From: Anaerolineae bacterium
Lineage (GTDB): Bacteria; Chloroflexota; Anaerolineae; 4572-78; J111
Assembly: GCA_023382535.1 (NCBI GenBank)
Contig: JAHDWA010000020.1
Coordinates: 93,832-157,831 of the forward strand
Length of the DNA: 64,000 nt
Direction: 5' to 3'
In this document: positions 1 to 9,139 of the stretch, piece by piece
Layout of the letters: each line of letters starts with the position of its first letter
Position numbering within the stretch: position 1 is the first letter of the stretch
Position numbers and translations under genes: made by a program
Notes under the pieces: generated by a model
Told to the model about the DNA's origin: nothing
Database searches by the model: none
The model's input: only the letters and a program-made list of their open reading frames with translations

Positions 1-1066
1 CGTCGTGCAGCACAAAGTAGTCATCATTTATGAATTTAACAAAAGGTAATTCCCTGAGTTCGGCAATAAGCTTAGCTGCCTGCTTCTTCCGGGCCGAACG
101 ACCCAAATCCTGAAGAAAGAAAAACTCTAATATCTGGCGATTGAAACGCTTGTGGAAGTGGGCCATGTATAAGATGACCTCATCCACCGGCGACTCTAAC
201 TGGCGAATGCCATCCATAAGCGCATACTCAAATCTTGTTCTGAGTTCTGACATCTCATTTGCTGGCATATTCTCTAGTTCTGCCGGCTGCATCGTCGTAA
301 TCTCTGGCATCAACGGGATGCCTCTATCCAACCAATCCAAGGCCAGGGCGATTTTGATCGGGCTCTTATCACTCAGGAGATATACATTCTGGCGGAGGGT
401 ATCATGCACCTTCTCCACATGCGGGGTAATTGTTTCGTCAAAGTAAAGCTGGGCTTCACGCTTATCAAACCCCATCAACCTGAAGGACAATCCCTGTCCT
501 GGCCCAAAAATTGTACTCAATCGCTCTACCAGAGCCGAATCATCATTGTAACGACCGGCCAGAATTAAGACGGTATTTTTTAACTCGGCTGCCAGACTCA
601 AGATAAACTCTAGCAGTGGGGATTGCTGTACCAACTCAACCGTATCAAACAACAGAATAAGCCGGTGCTTCTTGGCCAGGCAGTTATAATCCTGCACAAA
701 GGCATTTTGAGCTTCACGCTCTCGGTACAATCTAACGAGCGGCTCCAGAGTTTCAATACCACGCATCTTCGCCTGAAAAGTGGGAAATCCGTCCCGCTTC
801 ATCGCCGCGATTTTTTGCAGAATCCAGGATTCAACCCGGTGTCCGGTCTGGGAAAAATCAATAATATCCGTCACCAAAATAGCCGGTTCAAGATTTTCTG
901 GCGAGGGTTTATACTCTTCCTTTATTTTGCGCAGGATAGTCGTTTTGCCAACCCCGCCTGCCCCGGCTACATTCACCAGCACAGTTTGGCCGTAACGAGT
1001 TATTTGCTCTTTAATATCCAATAACTCTTTGTCACGCCCAATAAATTTTGGGAATTGAATGCTCAT
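1..1066 (-). CDS. STAND/NB-ARC-type ATPase, 3' end outside window
   Basis: This open frame starts at an ATG at 1066 and runs off the left edge without a stop, giving 355 residues. A GGGGAGAG Shine-Dalgarno lies just upstream. The N-terminus carries FIGRDKEL, typical of the start of NB-ARC/AAA_16 ATPase modules. A Walker A motif GAGGVGKT follows at about residues 35-42, and a Walker B-like strand LILLFD at about 136-141. The later FILSLAAELKNTVLILAGR segment fits the sensor region of STAND ATPases. These proteins act as ATP-driven switches; the effector or sensor C-terminus would lie outside the window. It is separated by 26 bp from the next STAND gene upstream and is probably co-transcribed with it. 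The ATPase class is clear. The biological role is not. Confidence 0.8.
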   Translation of the reverse strand, partial: MSIQFPKFIGRDKELLDIKEQITRYGQTVLVNVAGAGGVGKTTILRKIKEEYKPSPENLEPAILVTDIIDFSQTGHRVESWILQKIAAMKRDGFPTFQAKMRGIETLEPLVRLYREREAQNAFVQDYNCLAKKHRLILLFDTVELVQQSPLLEFILSLAAELKNTVLILAGRYNDDSALVERLSTIFGPGQGLSFRLMGFDKREAQLYFDETITPHVEKVHDTLRQNVYLLSDKSPIKIALALDWLDRGIPLMPEITTMQPAELENMPANEMSELRTRFEYALMDGIRQLESPVDEVILYMAHFHKRFNRQILEFFFLQDLGRSARKKQAAKLIAELRELPFVKFINDDYFVLHD

Positions 1067-1092
1067 AGTTATCTCTCCCCGTACCCCATTTA

Positions 1093-3015
1093 TTAGCCAA
1101 CATTTTCTTTGACAAACTTTTCAATTTGATGCAGCAGAGTTTCGTAGCATTCAGTCCCCCCTGTAATCCGCTGGGCCGTCTCCTGAAGTTCCTCGTCCGC
1201 TTCCCAATAAGATCTGAGAAGAGGCAGGTAATTCGGCCACTGATTTTCGTTAATTGTGACCAGTAGTAGGGCTAGATGCTCTTCGAGGATAGCTTGAGTC
1301 TGATGACAAATATCTTGGACAGTGATATTTGGTTGCATCTCGAACGCTTTTAGGGTATGGTATATGACTTCTATCAGACTTACCACCGAGCGACTTGGAG
1401 GTATCTTTTTGTCCTGAAGCCACCTGCAAAAGATATCCCGCGCCTCGGCATTGGTGGCTTGATAGCGATTTACCTTGTTGTACTGCATGTTCAGGGAAAG
1501 GGCGCGGCGAACTGCAAAATTCATGGTGTACATGGTTTCATCTTTGCTAGGTTCATTGACCAAGTAAGTTTCAACCAAACGTTTGCGGAGTTCGCGCGCC
1601 TGGCGATCAAAATCTGATATTTTGGTCACATTCCCACCCAGTACACCTCTCTCCAAACAGGCTGCTAATAACAGTGGATCAAAACGACGAAAAACACTGA
1701 GAGTTTCAAACGTGGACAGAAGATTTCTGGGTATGGAATTTAACATCTCGGTTTTGATTATCGGGAAAACATGGGTATTAAAAAAGAGCTTCCACTGCCT
1801 TGCATCCGGCACAAATTTTGCATCGGCTATGGCAAACAGAACCGATTTTGCACACTTGGGATGCCCTCCCGTCAGGTAATAAACCTGATCGCTAAGGCTT
1901 AGGCAGTGTTGCGGGGTCATACTGAATTTTTTATGAGCTGCTAATTCCATTAACATGCCTTGAATCGGATCTTCCGGATTTTTTTGCAATGGTTCAACAG
2001 ACAAGCGGGTGAAATGTAGATTGGGGTGATAATTTCTTATTTTGACAATAGGCTGTTGGGCGGCAATTACCACTTGAACCTTGACCCTGTCCGCATCTTT
2101 GGCCTTCAATGTAGCAAGAAACGGTTGGCAATTGATCAACCCATCTTGACTGATAAGCCAGTCAATCACTGTTCGATGTTTTTCTGTAGCCGAATCAAAT
2201 AAGAATAAAAAATGATTGGGGGCATGTTCAGAGCGATACAATTCGCTAATAACCGCTGCTAAATCATTGGTAGTTGCTGCTGGCTGTGGCTCTGCTTCGT
2301 CCTTCAACTGTCTCACCGCCTCTGACACGATCTTGTCCGGCGTGGCATGGATAGTCAGGTCTATATAGACGGAGCGAACATTTTCATATCTTTTAAATAT
2401 GTGCCGCAGAAGGTGAGTTTTGCCGACGCCGCTGGGACCATATAACTCAATATGGTTGGCTTTGCTGTTAAGGATATTTGGGCCTTGTGGTCCCCGATCG
2501 TGCAGCTTGAAGGCTAACCTCACCTGTTGAATACCTAAGTCCCGGATAATGGCGTCATCCTTATCATACAAAGCAATAAGTTGCTCAACTGCGGCTGAAG
2601 GCATTTCAACATGCAGACCTATATTTCCATTATGAGTATCACAAATATCCCAAATGCGTATATGAGTAGGAGCAACATCCAAAATATCGGCCAGTACTCT
2701 TAGCAAGGCCCATTGAAGGCCAGATGAGATACTGGATGCACTGCCTTTAAGTATGATTTCTGCCTGGTCTATATCAGGACTAATTAATTTCTTAGAGGAC
2801 GGGGGAGGAACCTTGTCTGTTTTTTGGGGATCCTTATTAGCGGTTATTTGATCCAGTTCCACTTGCAGTTGCTTGATCTGCTGTTCGATATTCTCAATCT
2901 CTAGTTCAATTTCTGGAGGAACATTGAAACCGAATAGTGCTTTTTTGCATTTAAGGACATGTAAACGGCGATGGTGAGCTATTATCAAATTTCTTACTTC
3001 ATCTTCTCTAGACAT
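1093..3015 (-). CDS. STAND-type ATPase with N-terminal helical and alpha/beta adaptor regions
   Basis: A 640-residue protein. Residues 1-60 are helical and charged, with HHRRLHVLK followed by PPEIELEIENIEQQIKQLQ. From memory, similar segments open many STAND, TPR and TIR proteins of filamentous bacteria and probably serve as adaptors. Residues 80-170 look like a small alpha/beta domain. The P-loop GPSGVGKT is at 193-200 and a Walker B-like FLFLFDS at 269-275. The remaining 350 residues are mostly helical, which fits a winged-helix and superstructure-forming region, but no recognisable effector such as TIR, nuclease or protease is seen. It lies between a coiled-coil gene and a second STAND gene on the same strand, consistent with a shared operon. 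A defence or stress-signalling role is inference. Confidence 0.8.
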   Translation of the reverse strand: MSREDEVRNLIIAHHRRLHVLKCKKALFGFNVPPEIELEIENIEQQIKQLQVELDQITANKDPQKTDKVPPPSSKKLISPDIDQAEIILKGSASSISSGLQWALLRVLADILDVAPTHIRIWDICDTHNGNIGLHVEMPSAAVEQLIALYDKDDAIIRDLGIQQVRLAFKLHDRGPQGPNILNSKANHIELYGPSGVGKTHLLRHIFKRYENVRSVYIDLTIHATPDKIVSEAVRQLKDEAEPQPAATTNDLAAVISELYRSEHAPNHFLFLFDSATEKHRTVIDWLISQDGLINCQPFLATLKAKDADRVKVQVVIAAQQPIVKIRNYHPNLHFTRLSVEPLQKNPEDPIQGMLMELAAHKKFSMTPQHCLSLSDQVYYLTGGHPKCAKSVLFAIADAKFVPDARQWKLFFNTHVFPIIKTEMLNSIPRNLLSTFETLSVFRRFDPLLLAACLERGVLGGNVTKISDFDRQARELRKRLVETYLVNEPSKDETMYTMNFAVRRALSLNMQYNKVNRYQATNAEARDIFCRWLQDKKIPPSRSVVSLIEVIYHTLKAFEMQPNITVQDICHQTQAILEEHLALLLVTINENQWPNYLPLLRSYWEADEELQETAQRITGGTECYETLLHQIEKFVKENVG

Positions 3016-3050
3016 AATGACTTTGCTCCAGTGGGAGTTTTGTTTTCCAT

Positions 3051-3083
3051 GTGACCTATACCCCCCAAGTTGTCACTATGCAT
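3051..3083. promoter_or_regulatory. Possible operator: spaced GTGAC/GTCAC with GTTGTCACTATGCAT
   Basis: The spacer upstream of the 1093-3015 gene holds GTGAC (3051-3055) and GTCAC (3072-3076) in inverted orientation. The second arm lies in GTTGTCACTATGCAT (3069-3083), which recurs at 8958-8972 with one mismatch. A shared regulator of this island is possible. The rest of the 3016-3166 spacer shows nothing else I recognise. Confidence 0.3.
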
Positions 3084-3166
3084 CCATTTACCACACATGT
3101 TAATCCATTATTCCTCCTCCTCAAACAACCTCAACTACCTTACCTCCGCTACCACCATTAAACCTG

Positions 3167-3946
3167 TCAGTCACTCCCGACTTTCCAGGTTCTCTGTTTT
3201 CTTAACTTTTGATCCAACTGCTCTTTAAGGATGTGGTAGAGTTCCGCTTTAAGCCGATTTCCCCGTTCGGTTTCAATCTCATATAATCTTTCGAGCCGCT
3301 GGACTGCATCCGAATAAGCGTTCTGTCCCTCAAAAAGCCTCCCGCTAATGCTGGTATCGTAAATTTTCCCCTGGATTAACCGGGCTACCATACGATGGGG
3401 TTGATTGTCCTCGGGTAGGTAATCAAAGGCTTTCTGCGCCCATATTTTGGCCTCTTCAAAATGATCCTGTTTCTCCAACACCCCACTCTGAAATAGCCAG
3501 GTCAAAGCTTGATCAGCGAGATGAAAGTCGCTGTCCAATTTCAGTAATTCCAAGGCCCGCTGAACTTCGTTCCCGGCTTCATTAATGACGCCATTTTTAG
3601 CCAGGGGTTGGGTCTCTTCCTGCCCTTCAAGTAGTGATCTGGCCTTCATCAAGTGTTGGAGAAACGGCCGGTGAGATTGAAGATCGGGAATTAAACACAA
3701 GGGAGACCAGAGAATTCTCTCGGCCAATTGAGATATTTGCTCTTCTAAACCTTTGATTTCAGCCTGTTTCTGCGCAATCCCATGCTTTAGTTGGGGGACA
3801 GGAGTGGCTTCAAGATTTTCAGGGGGAGTGTTCGTCATATCATCATCCGGGTATTGCCGCAAGCGCCGCGCCAAATTATCAAGCGCTGCCCGGCACTTAT
3901 GTTTCTCACCGATGAGATGGATGAGCTTCTTATTGAGGGTAGCCAT
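3167..3946 (-). CDS. Helical/coiled-coil protein in SPFH-STAND cluster
   Basis: A 259-residue soluble protein that I do not recognise. It is preceded by GGAGG eight bases before the ATG. Residues 1-30 and about 55-80 are strongly helical and charged (for example QKQAEIKGLEEQISQLAERIL) and probably form coiled coils. The second half has helix pairs reminiscent of TPR units (ADQALTWLFQSG, EAKIWAQKAFDYLP, YSDAVQRLERLYEIE). There is no signal peptide or membrane segment. Its place between two SPFH genes and two STAND ATPases, all on the same strand, suggests an adaptor linking the membrane scaffold to the ATPases. That function is inference. Confidence 0.7.
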   Translation of the reverse strand: MATLNKKLIHLIGEKHKCRAALDNLARRLRQYPDDDMTNTPPENLEATPVPQLKHGIAQKQAEIKGLEEQISQLAERILWSPLCLIPDLQSHRPFLQHLMKARSLLEGQEETQPLAKNGVINEAGNEVQRALELLKLDSDFHLADQALTWLFQSGVLEKQDHFEEAKIWAQKAFDYLPEDNQPHRMVARLIQGKIYDTSISGRLFEGQNAYSDAVQRLERLYEIETERGNRLKAELYHILKEQLDQKLRKQRTWKVGSD

Positions 3947-4022
3947 GCCAAAACCTCCAGATTAAGCGAGATCTAACTCAACAATTAATGAACGTGTCCC
4001 TACTATCTGATATATGGGCGGC

Positions 4023-5363
4023 TCAGTTAATCAAAGGTCTGGATGATGAGGGCGAAGCCCCCGGAGTGGGTGATTCCAAGAGATTATTCAAGAATTCTAA
4101 GGATTTGATTGTCTCTAAAGGTAAAAATGGTCCCACGCCGGGGTTGACGGCAATCTCCTGGATGGTTTTGAGGAAACGGAGGGCAACAAAATAGGGAGGG
4201 AGTCTTTTATCCTGGTTGACTAACTTCTGAAAGCCTCGATCAATGGCCAGCATCATTTCCAACTGGGCATAAGCATAAGCTGTTTCCCGGGCCAGCATAG
4301 TTTGCGCCTGGCCGTGCGCCTCTTCGACGCGATCCTCGGCGTTTCGGCCCGACTGCCAGGCTGCCCGCATTTGGCGTTCGATGGAAGGGTCAACCGGCTT
4401 GAAGGGGCCTAACATGACATCCAGGACGTGAACTCCAAAGGAAGCGGACTGCTGGCGTAATCGGTCCAACATCTCCTGACCAATTTCTTGTCGCGGATCC
4501 TTATTCAGATCTGCCGGTTCAAAGAGCTGGTCGAGCGATTTGCCGGCCACGATTTCCCGCAAGGTGCTGTCCACGTTCCCCATCACTCGCCCTTTCCAAT
4601 CAAAGCGGCCGGGCAGTCCGGAGTCAGCAATGCGTCGCGCTTCAGCCCTGGCCGCCTGTTCAAGCGCTGCTTTGCTGGCGGGATAGGGCTTTTCAAGACA
4701 GGGCGAGCCGCATCTAATTTGGAAGCGGACGGAAATTTCCGTATCAACTGCGATCCCATCTTTTGTATAGGCTCGCGCTGCCGGTATGGTTCTCACCTGC
4801 GGCCTCAGGTCCAAGATCTCCCGAATCCGCTCAGAGCGATCCAGAAAGACCAGTCCCGGCCCTTCAACTCGACTTATCCGCCCGTAGCGCTCTAAGACCA
4901 CGGCGCTGTCATTCTGGATAATTATCTTGCCCGGTCCCCCCAATTGGCGATTAGCAATAAACTTACGCTGATCGGTGTCTCGCACCTTCCCCTCAGAAAT
5001 AACAGCAAAAGGATATGGAAACGGCCAGGGCCTACCGAACAGACAAAGTACGGTAAAGCGAAAGCCAGCCCCCCATGAATCTAAACTGTATACCATCTTG
5101 ACAAAGAGACCCGCTATGAGTAATGCGCCGAGCAGGGCAATAAGGGTGGGCAAAGTACCAAGTGCTGCCCAAATGGGGTCAATGTCCCCCCCGAAGAGTA
5201 AAAAGTTAAACAAAAAGACCGGGCCTAACGCTAACAGCAAGGCTAAGAGGAACAACCCCAGGCGTATGTTAGCTCGCCACTGATGATTACGGCGGTGAAC
5301 TAATTGCTCAGGGGGAAAGCGTTTGTGAAACCAGCTTGGACCGTATTCTTCTGAGTCAAACAT
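4023..5363 (-). CDS. SPFH/band-7 domain membrane protein
   Basis: A 446-residue protein. Two hydrophobic stretches near the N-terminus (about residues 32-57 and 68-90) are followed by an SPFH/band-7 domain. The domain is recognisable by VVLERYGRISRVEGPGLVFL, a DLRPQVRTIPA segment and TKDGIAVDTEISVRFQIR, the typical core of stomatin/prohibitin-like proteins. A helical, Ala/Glu-rich tail (EDRVEEAHGQAQTMLARETAYAYAQLEMM) resembles the coiled region that oligomerises such proteins. SPFH proteins form large ring or cage assemblies on membranes. It follows a second SPFH gene after 10 bp, so the two probably form a hetero-oligomer, as HflK/HflC do, although no FtsH gene is nearby. Confidence 0.85.
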   Translation of the reverse strand: MFDSEEYGPSWFHKRFPPEQLVHRRNHQWRANIRLGLFLLALLLALGPVFLFNFLLFGGDIDPIWAALGTLPTLIALLGALLIAGLFVKMVYSLDSWGAGFRFTVLCLFGRPWPFPYPFAVISEGKVRDTDQRKFIANRQLGGPGKIIIQNDSAVVLERYGRISRVEGPGLVFLDRSERIREILDLRPQVRTIPAARAYTKDGIAVDTEISVRFQIRCGSPCLEKPYPASKAALEQAARAEARRIADSGLPGRFDWKGRVMGNVDSTLREIVAGKSLDQLFEPADLNKDPRQEIGQEMLDRLRQQSASFGVHVLDVMLGPFKPVDPSIERQMRAAWQSGRNAEDRVEEAHGQAQTMLARETAYAYAQLEMMLAIDRGFQKLVNQDKRLPPYFVALRFLKTIQEIAVNPGVGPFLPLETIKSLEFLNNLLESPTPGASPSSSRPLIN

Positions 5364-5373
5364 ATCCGCTACC

Positions 5374-6741
5374 TCAGCCTTTCTTTTGCTCGTAAGCGGG
5401 CGACAGCATCAACTGCCGGATTTCCTGCAGTGTTGACTGCGTGTCAAAGACTTCCAGAGGTTTGGGGAAGTTTTGCTGTGAAAGCATCTGCTCGATGGCG
5501 CTTACAAAACTCAAAGCAATGATATCGCCCGGTTGGGCGCCGTTATCATGGCTGGCCATTTCTCGGAAACCTTCCTCCACGGCGTTAATCAGCTCGATTA
5601 AGGCTTTAGCTCTGGCCTGTTCCAGAATGCGAAGAGCCTCCGCTTCACCCTCCGCCTGGCGTACACTGGCCCGGCGCTGCCACTTCACCTGCCAGCTATT
5701 TATCCGCTGTGTGGCTACGTTAACCAAACTTTCCCTCTCGTCAGCCCCGCGACGCTGGCTCTCTAAAGGATCATCAGGTTCAATGTTGGCAAACCCTACC
5801 CCTATAATTTCAACACCGGAGCCAACCATCTCAGCCAAGAGGTGGTCCTTGATATGCTCCCGGATTTCGCCTCTAGGTACCTGGTCAGGCTCTTCAGCGA
5901 CCAAGAGCCGATCCAAAGGGTAAGTAGATATCACATCGCACGCGGCTCGCTTGGCTTTTTGTATTGTCAGTTTATACCAGCTCTGCTTGCCATCTTCGGC
6001 AACGTTTTCCTCACACACGGCCTTAAATACGGCATCTGGATTGAACGGATAAAGGCGTTCCGAGGAAGACGGCAGCCCGGTTCGGTCAATCCGACAAGGT
6101 ACAAACATAGTAAGTTTGACACTGATCCCATCCTTCGTGATCGCTTTGACTCCCGGCACAATCAAAATGTGATGGCGTAAATCCACGAGTTCCAGGACAC
6201 GTTCCAGTCGTTTAGTGAACACAATATCCCCATCCGCCACCCGAGTTACCGTGGCCCCATTGTGAAGTACAACAGCGTGTTCGGGCCGCTGCAAAATGAT
6301 CCCCAGTCCGCCCTTTTTGGCGATAATATTACCGTCAACGCGTTTTTCCAGCCTGTCGGTTTTCTCGTCATAAGCGTAAAAAGGAAAGTTTGTTCCTCGG
6401 GCAAAGCCAGTGAGAGCCTGGGCGGGTTGGATCCACTGGCGCCACTGTTTTAATTCAACCGGAAGCAGGAAAAAGGAAATAAAAGCAACGGCAAGACGAT
6501 AAAGGAGGAAGGGGTACAGAAATAGAATAAGAATTCCAACCCAGACCGCTATAGACATTTTCTGCAGCGGAACACCGGACAAGACAACATACAAGGCCGC
6601 CGCATCAATCATGAGAAGCTGAAATAAATAGTTCCATCTAACTTGGGACTTTTTTACGCGCCAGATTACTAATAGTCCCAGTAAATTAAAGAGGGCAATT
6701 AATGTGAGGGGATTTAGAAAAAGTGAGGATAAAAATTTCAC
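5374..6741 (-). CDS. SPFH/band-7 domain membrane protein
   Basis: A 455-residue protein from the GTG at 6741, chosen because AGAGGAG lies seven bases upstream. A longer reading from a GTG at 6789 would add 16 residues without a comparable Shine-Dalgarno. Two or three hydrophobic segments fill residues 5-110 (LTLIALFNLLGLLVIW, MSIAVWVGILILFLYPFLLY). The SPFH core follows (HAVVLHNGATVTRVADGDIVF, DLRHHILIVPGVKAITKDG, SVKLTMFVPCRI). The C-terminal third is helical, with AEGEAEALRILEQARAKALI, a signature of prohibitin/flotillin-type coiled coils. It is the first gene of the minus-strand cluster and overlaps none of its neighbours. It probably pairs with the SPFH protein directly downstream. Confidence 0.85.
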   Translation of the reverse strand: MKFLSSLFLNPLTLIALFNLLGLLVIWRVKKSQVRWNYLFQLLMIDAAALYVVLSGVPLQKMSIAVWVGILILFLYPFLLYRLAVAFISFFLLPVELKQWRQWIQPAQALTGFARGTNFPFYAYDEKTDRLEKRVDGNIIAKKGGLGIILQRPEHAVVLHNGATVTRVADGDIVFTKRLERVLELVDLRHHILIVPGVKAITKDGISVKLTMFVPCRIDRTGLPSSSERLYPFNPDAVFKAVCEENVAEDGKQSWYKLTIQKAKRAACDVISTYPLDRLLVAEEPDQVPRGEIREHIKDHLLAEMVGSGVEIIGVGFANIEPDDPLESQRRGADERESLVNVATQRINSWQVKWQRRASVRQAEGEAEALRILEQARAKALIELINAVEEGFREMASHDNGAQPGDIIALSFVSAIEQMLSQQNFPKPLEVFDTQSTLQEIRQLMLSPAYEQKKG

Positions 6742-6935
6742 GGGATAGCTCCTCTCGTAGAAAAGATCAACTGAGGATAGGGGGTTCACCGGCGCTAGAT
6801 CCTTCCAGTCTGGCAGATCTATGCATAGATGAGACTAAATGTCGCTTAAATCAAATTGCTACCTTTCAAATTTCACTGAAGTTGGAGATTTTTACCCTAT
6901 TTTTAAGGATAAGCGAAAGTTCTTTAAGGTGATAG

Positions 6936-6947
6936 TGACACATGTCA
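6936..6947. promoter_or_regulatory. TGACA-CA-TGTCA inverted repeat in divergent spacer
   Basis: The 477-bp spacer between the SPFH and kinase genes contains the inverted repeat TGACA-CA-TGTCA. The same arms with an AA centre recur at 8930-8941, beyond the kinase gene. It may be an operator. The rest of the spacer is AT-rich and shows only a candidate promoter. Confidence 0.3.
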
Positions 6948-7067
6948 TCTAACCCGCTGACAATTATCCTCTCTTGTTGCCAGCCGAATTATTTTTATAC
7001 TGCCAACGATCACTAACCGAGTTTTTTAAGACAACAATTTGGGACAGATACTTGATCTATATTACTT

Positions 7068-7095
7068 TTGGATATTGTTGTTCTTAGATTATAAT
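7068..7095 (+). promoter_or_regulatory. Candidate sigma-70 promoter for the kinase gene
   Basis: TTGGAT (7068-7073), a 16-bp spacer, then TATAAT (7090-7095), about 120 bp upstream of the kinase ATG. The -10 is perfect; the -35 is weak. Confidence 0.4.
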
Positions 7096-7218
7096 GTTTT
7101 GTATCAGGCTGGAAACCATCCCTCAAACTTGTCATTTCTAACCGAATATCAAAACGGGTGGGATTTACTTTGTAGGGTTAACAGTTAGAGATCCAAGTAA
7201 CGGGCGGCAAGTCAAACC

Positions 7219-8895
7219 ATGCTGGAAGAATTGGTCGGTAAACGATTAGGGCAGTATCGAATCAAGGCGATTCTGGGGAAGGGAGCTATGGCGACCGTGT
7301 TTAAGGCTCACCAGCCCAGCCTGGATCGGTATGTCGCCATTAAAGTATTACCCCCCTCCTTTGCCGCCGAAAACCCCGCTTTTACCAAACGCTTTCAACG
7401 TGAAGCCAAAGCAATTGCCCGCTTGTACCACCCCAATATCTTACCGGTATACGATTTTGGGATATACCGGGATTACAGCTACATCGTCATGCGCTATGTG
7501 GAAGGCGCTCGGAGCCTCAGTCAAGTCATACCTGCTGCCCTTACCACCGAGCAGATCATTGATCTGATCAGCCAGGTAGCTAGCGGACTGGCCTATGCTC
7601 ACGCTCAGGGTGTGATTCATCGCGATGTTAAGCCCAGCAACGTTTTGTTGGATGCGGGTTGGGCTTTGCTCTCAGATTTTGGCCTGGTCAAAGTCCATGA
7701 AGTGGCGACGCAGATTACCGATGTGGGGAAGGGCATCGGCACGCCGGCTTACATGTCGCCCGAGCAGGCCCAGGGAGACGCAGTTGATCAGCGGACTGAT
7801 ATTTATTCCCTGGGAGTCATGCTTTATGAGATGCTGACCGGGACTATTCCCCACAATGCGCCGACCTCTCTGGGTATTCTGCTGAAACGAACGACGCAGG
7901 CTCCTCCCTCGCCTCGGGCGATTAATCCCCTCATTTCCCCAGGTTTGGAGCGAGTGATACTGCGCTCCCTGGCTATTCACCCGGCAGATCGTTATGAAAG
8001 TGCTGAAGATTTCATCGCTGCCTTGAAAAAAGCGATGACGGATGAGACATCACCGACGCCCGAAGCGCTCAATCGAAAAACGGTTATATTTCCCTTTCCC
8101 ACTCCGACCGGCCTTGCTCCTCAAGAGGATTCCTTAAAAGCTAAACTGTCACATGCCTGGCGCAACCCCTTCTGGCTCACCATTGCCGGTATCTGTATTG
8201 CGGCCGGGGCGCTTTCCTTGTCGAGTGGCAATGTTTTTAGGTCAGTGGCCTCCCAGGCCACCCCCACGCTAACCCTGGCCCCAATGGCAATGCTTACGCC
8301 TCGCCCCACCCCCGCTCCAACGTCAACCTATACACCTGTCCCGACTGCGACCCTGACCCCCACTAAGGTCGTCCTGATCAGCTCAACCAAAACGCCCTTG
8401 CCGGCTACCTCTACGCCAACTCATACCCTCGTGTTACCGGTCGGCTCACCCCCGCCTACAATAACCCCAACCGCCACTCTTGCTGGCGTAATTACCCTGC
8501 TGAACCCCTTGTCGCTTGAGGAACCCTCTTATGGCCCTACCTATTTTGAATGGCAGTGGACAGGTGAGGCCATACCGCCCGAATTTGGCTTTGAGGTGCG
8601 GGTTTGGCGTGAGGGGGAGCCGCCCACCGGGGCGCATGATGCCGTCCTGGATAATCTGCAGGATCGCGTCGAGCACCTGGGCAAAAACACCTATCGCTTG
8701 AATATCAATATCCGGGATGCTTTTGGTGTAAGAAGGCGCACCGGCCGCTACTTGTGGACGGTAGCCCTGGTCCGCATCAGTCCAACTTATGCTGACCTGG
8801 AACGGCAAGCTGAACCTGCTTACCTCCGCTTTGAGGCGGGTGGCGATGGTAAGGGTGATAACAAAGATAACGGGAGTGGTGTTGGGATTGATTAA
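7219..8895 (+). CDS. Membrane-anchored Ser/Thr protein kinase (PknB-like)
   Basis: A 558-residue Hanks-type kinase. The glycine loop LGKGAMATVFKA is followed by VAIK (Lys42), the catalytic HRDVKPSN (Asp136), SDFG (about 152-155) and the activation segment end GTPAYMSPEQ, so the enzyme should be active. The kinase domain ends near residue 275. A single membrane span follows at about 318-338 (PFWLTIAGICIAAGALSL), then an extracytoplasmic Pro/Thr-rich stalk of about 80 residues. The last 120 residues form a domain with FEWQWTG and RYLWTVALVR, resembling Ig-like carbohydrate or ligand domains of Chloroflexota surface proteins. It is divergent from the SPFH-STAND cluster and could signal to it. 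That link is inference. Confidence 0.9.
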   Translation: MLEELVGKRLGQYRIKAILGKGAMATVFKAHQPSLDRYVAIKVLPPSFAAENPAFTKRFQREAKAIARLYHPNILPVYDFGIYRDYSYIVMRYVEGARSLSQVIPAALTTEQIIDLISQVASGLAYAHAQGVIHRDVKPSNVLLDAGWALLSDFGLVKVHEVATQITDVGKGIGTPAYMSPEQAQGDAVDQRTDIYSLGVMLYEMLTGTIPHNAPTSLGILLKRTTQAPPSPRAINPLISPGLERVILRSLAIHPADRYESAEDFIAALKKAMTDETSPTPEALNRKTVIFPFPTPTGLAPQEDSLKAKLSHAWRNPFWLTIAGICIAAGALSLSSGNVFRSVASQATPTLTLAPMAMLTPRPTPAPTSTYTPVPTATLTPTKVVLISSTKTPLPATSTPTHTLVLPVGSPPPTITPTATLAGVITLLNPLSLEEPSYGPTYFEWQWTGEAIPPEFGFEVRVWREGEPPTGAHDAVLDNLQDRVEHLGKNTYRLNINIRDAFGVRRRTGRYLWTVALVRISPTYADLERQAEPAYLRFEAGGDGKGDNKDNGSGVGID

Positions 8896-8929
8896 CGCAG
8901 TTTGACGCGCTTCAAGCTGGATAAATGGC

Positions 8930-8972
8930 TGACAAATGTCACTGTGAAGTGACGAAGGTTGTCACTTTGCAT
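8930..8972. promoter_or_regulatory. Two adjacent inverted repeats, possible operator
   Basis: TGACA-AA-TGTCA (8930-8941) is followed by AAGTGAC-7 bp-GTCACTT (8947-8967). The right arm belongs to GTTGTCACTTTGCAT (8958-8972), nearly identical to 3069-3083. It lies between the kinase gene and the small gene at 9140 and may control the latter. A weaker hairpin (GGGACAACC/GGTCGTCCC) follows at about 9064-9090. Confidence 0.35.
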
Positions 8973-9139
8973 AATAGGGGATTTGTATTAAACTGCACCT
9001 ATATCGTTTTCGAAACAGTTGCCCCCTGCCCTCTGAATAAAACCACAAAAATTGTCAGAAATGGTAGGGACAACCCTTGTGGTCGTCCCGATGGGCAGGC
9101 ACAGGATTACAGGTAGTGTCATTGTAGAAAGGTTCAGCC

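Noticed and set aside
141..1024. Plus-strand frames at the left edge
   Set aside because: The minus strand encodes a continuous STAND ATPase with intact motifs here, so the plus-strand frames are antisense noise.
4023..6741. HflK/HflC pair
   Set aside because: Both are SPFH proteins in tandem, but there is no FtsH partner, and the N-terminal multi-span architecture and the STAND neighbours differ from hflKC loci.
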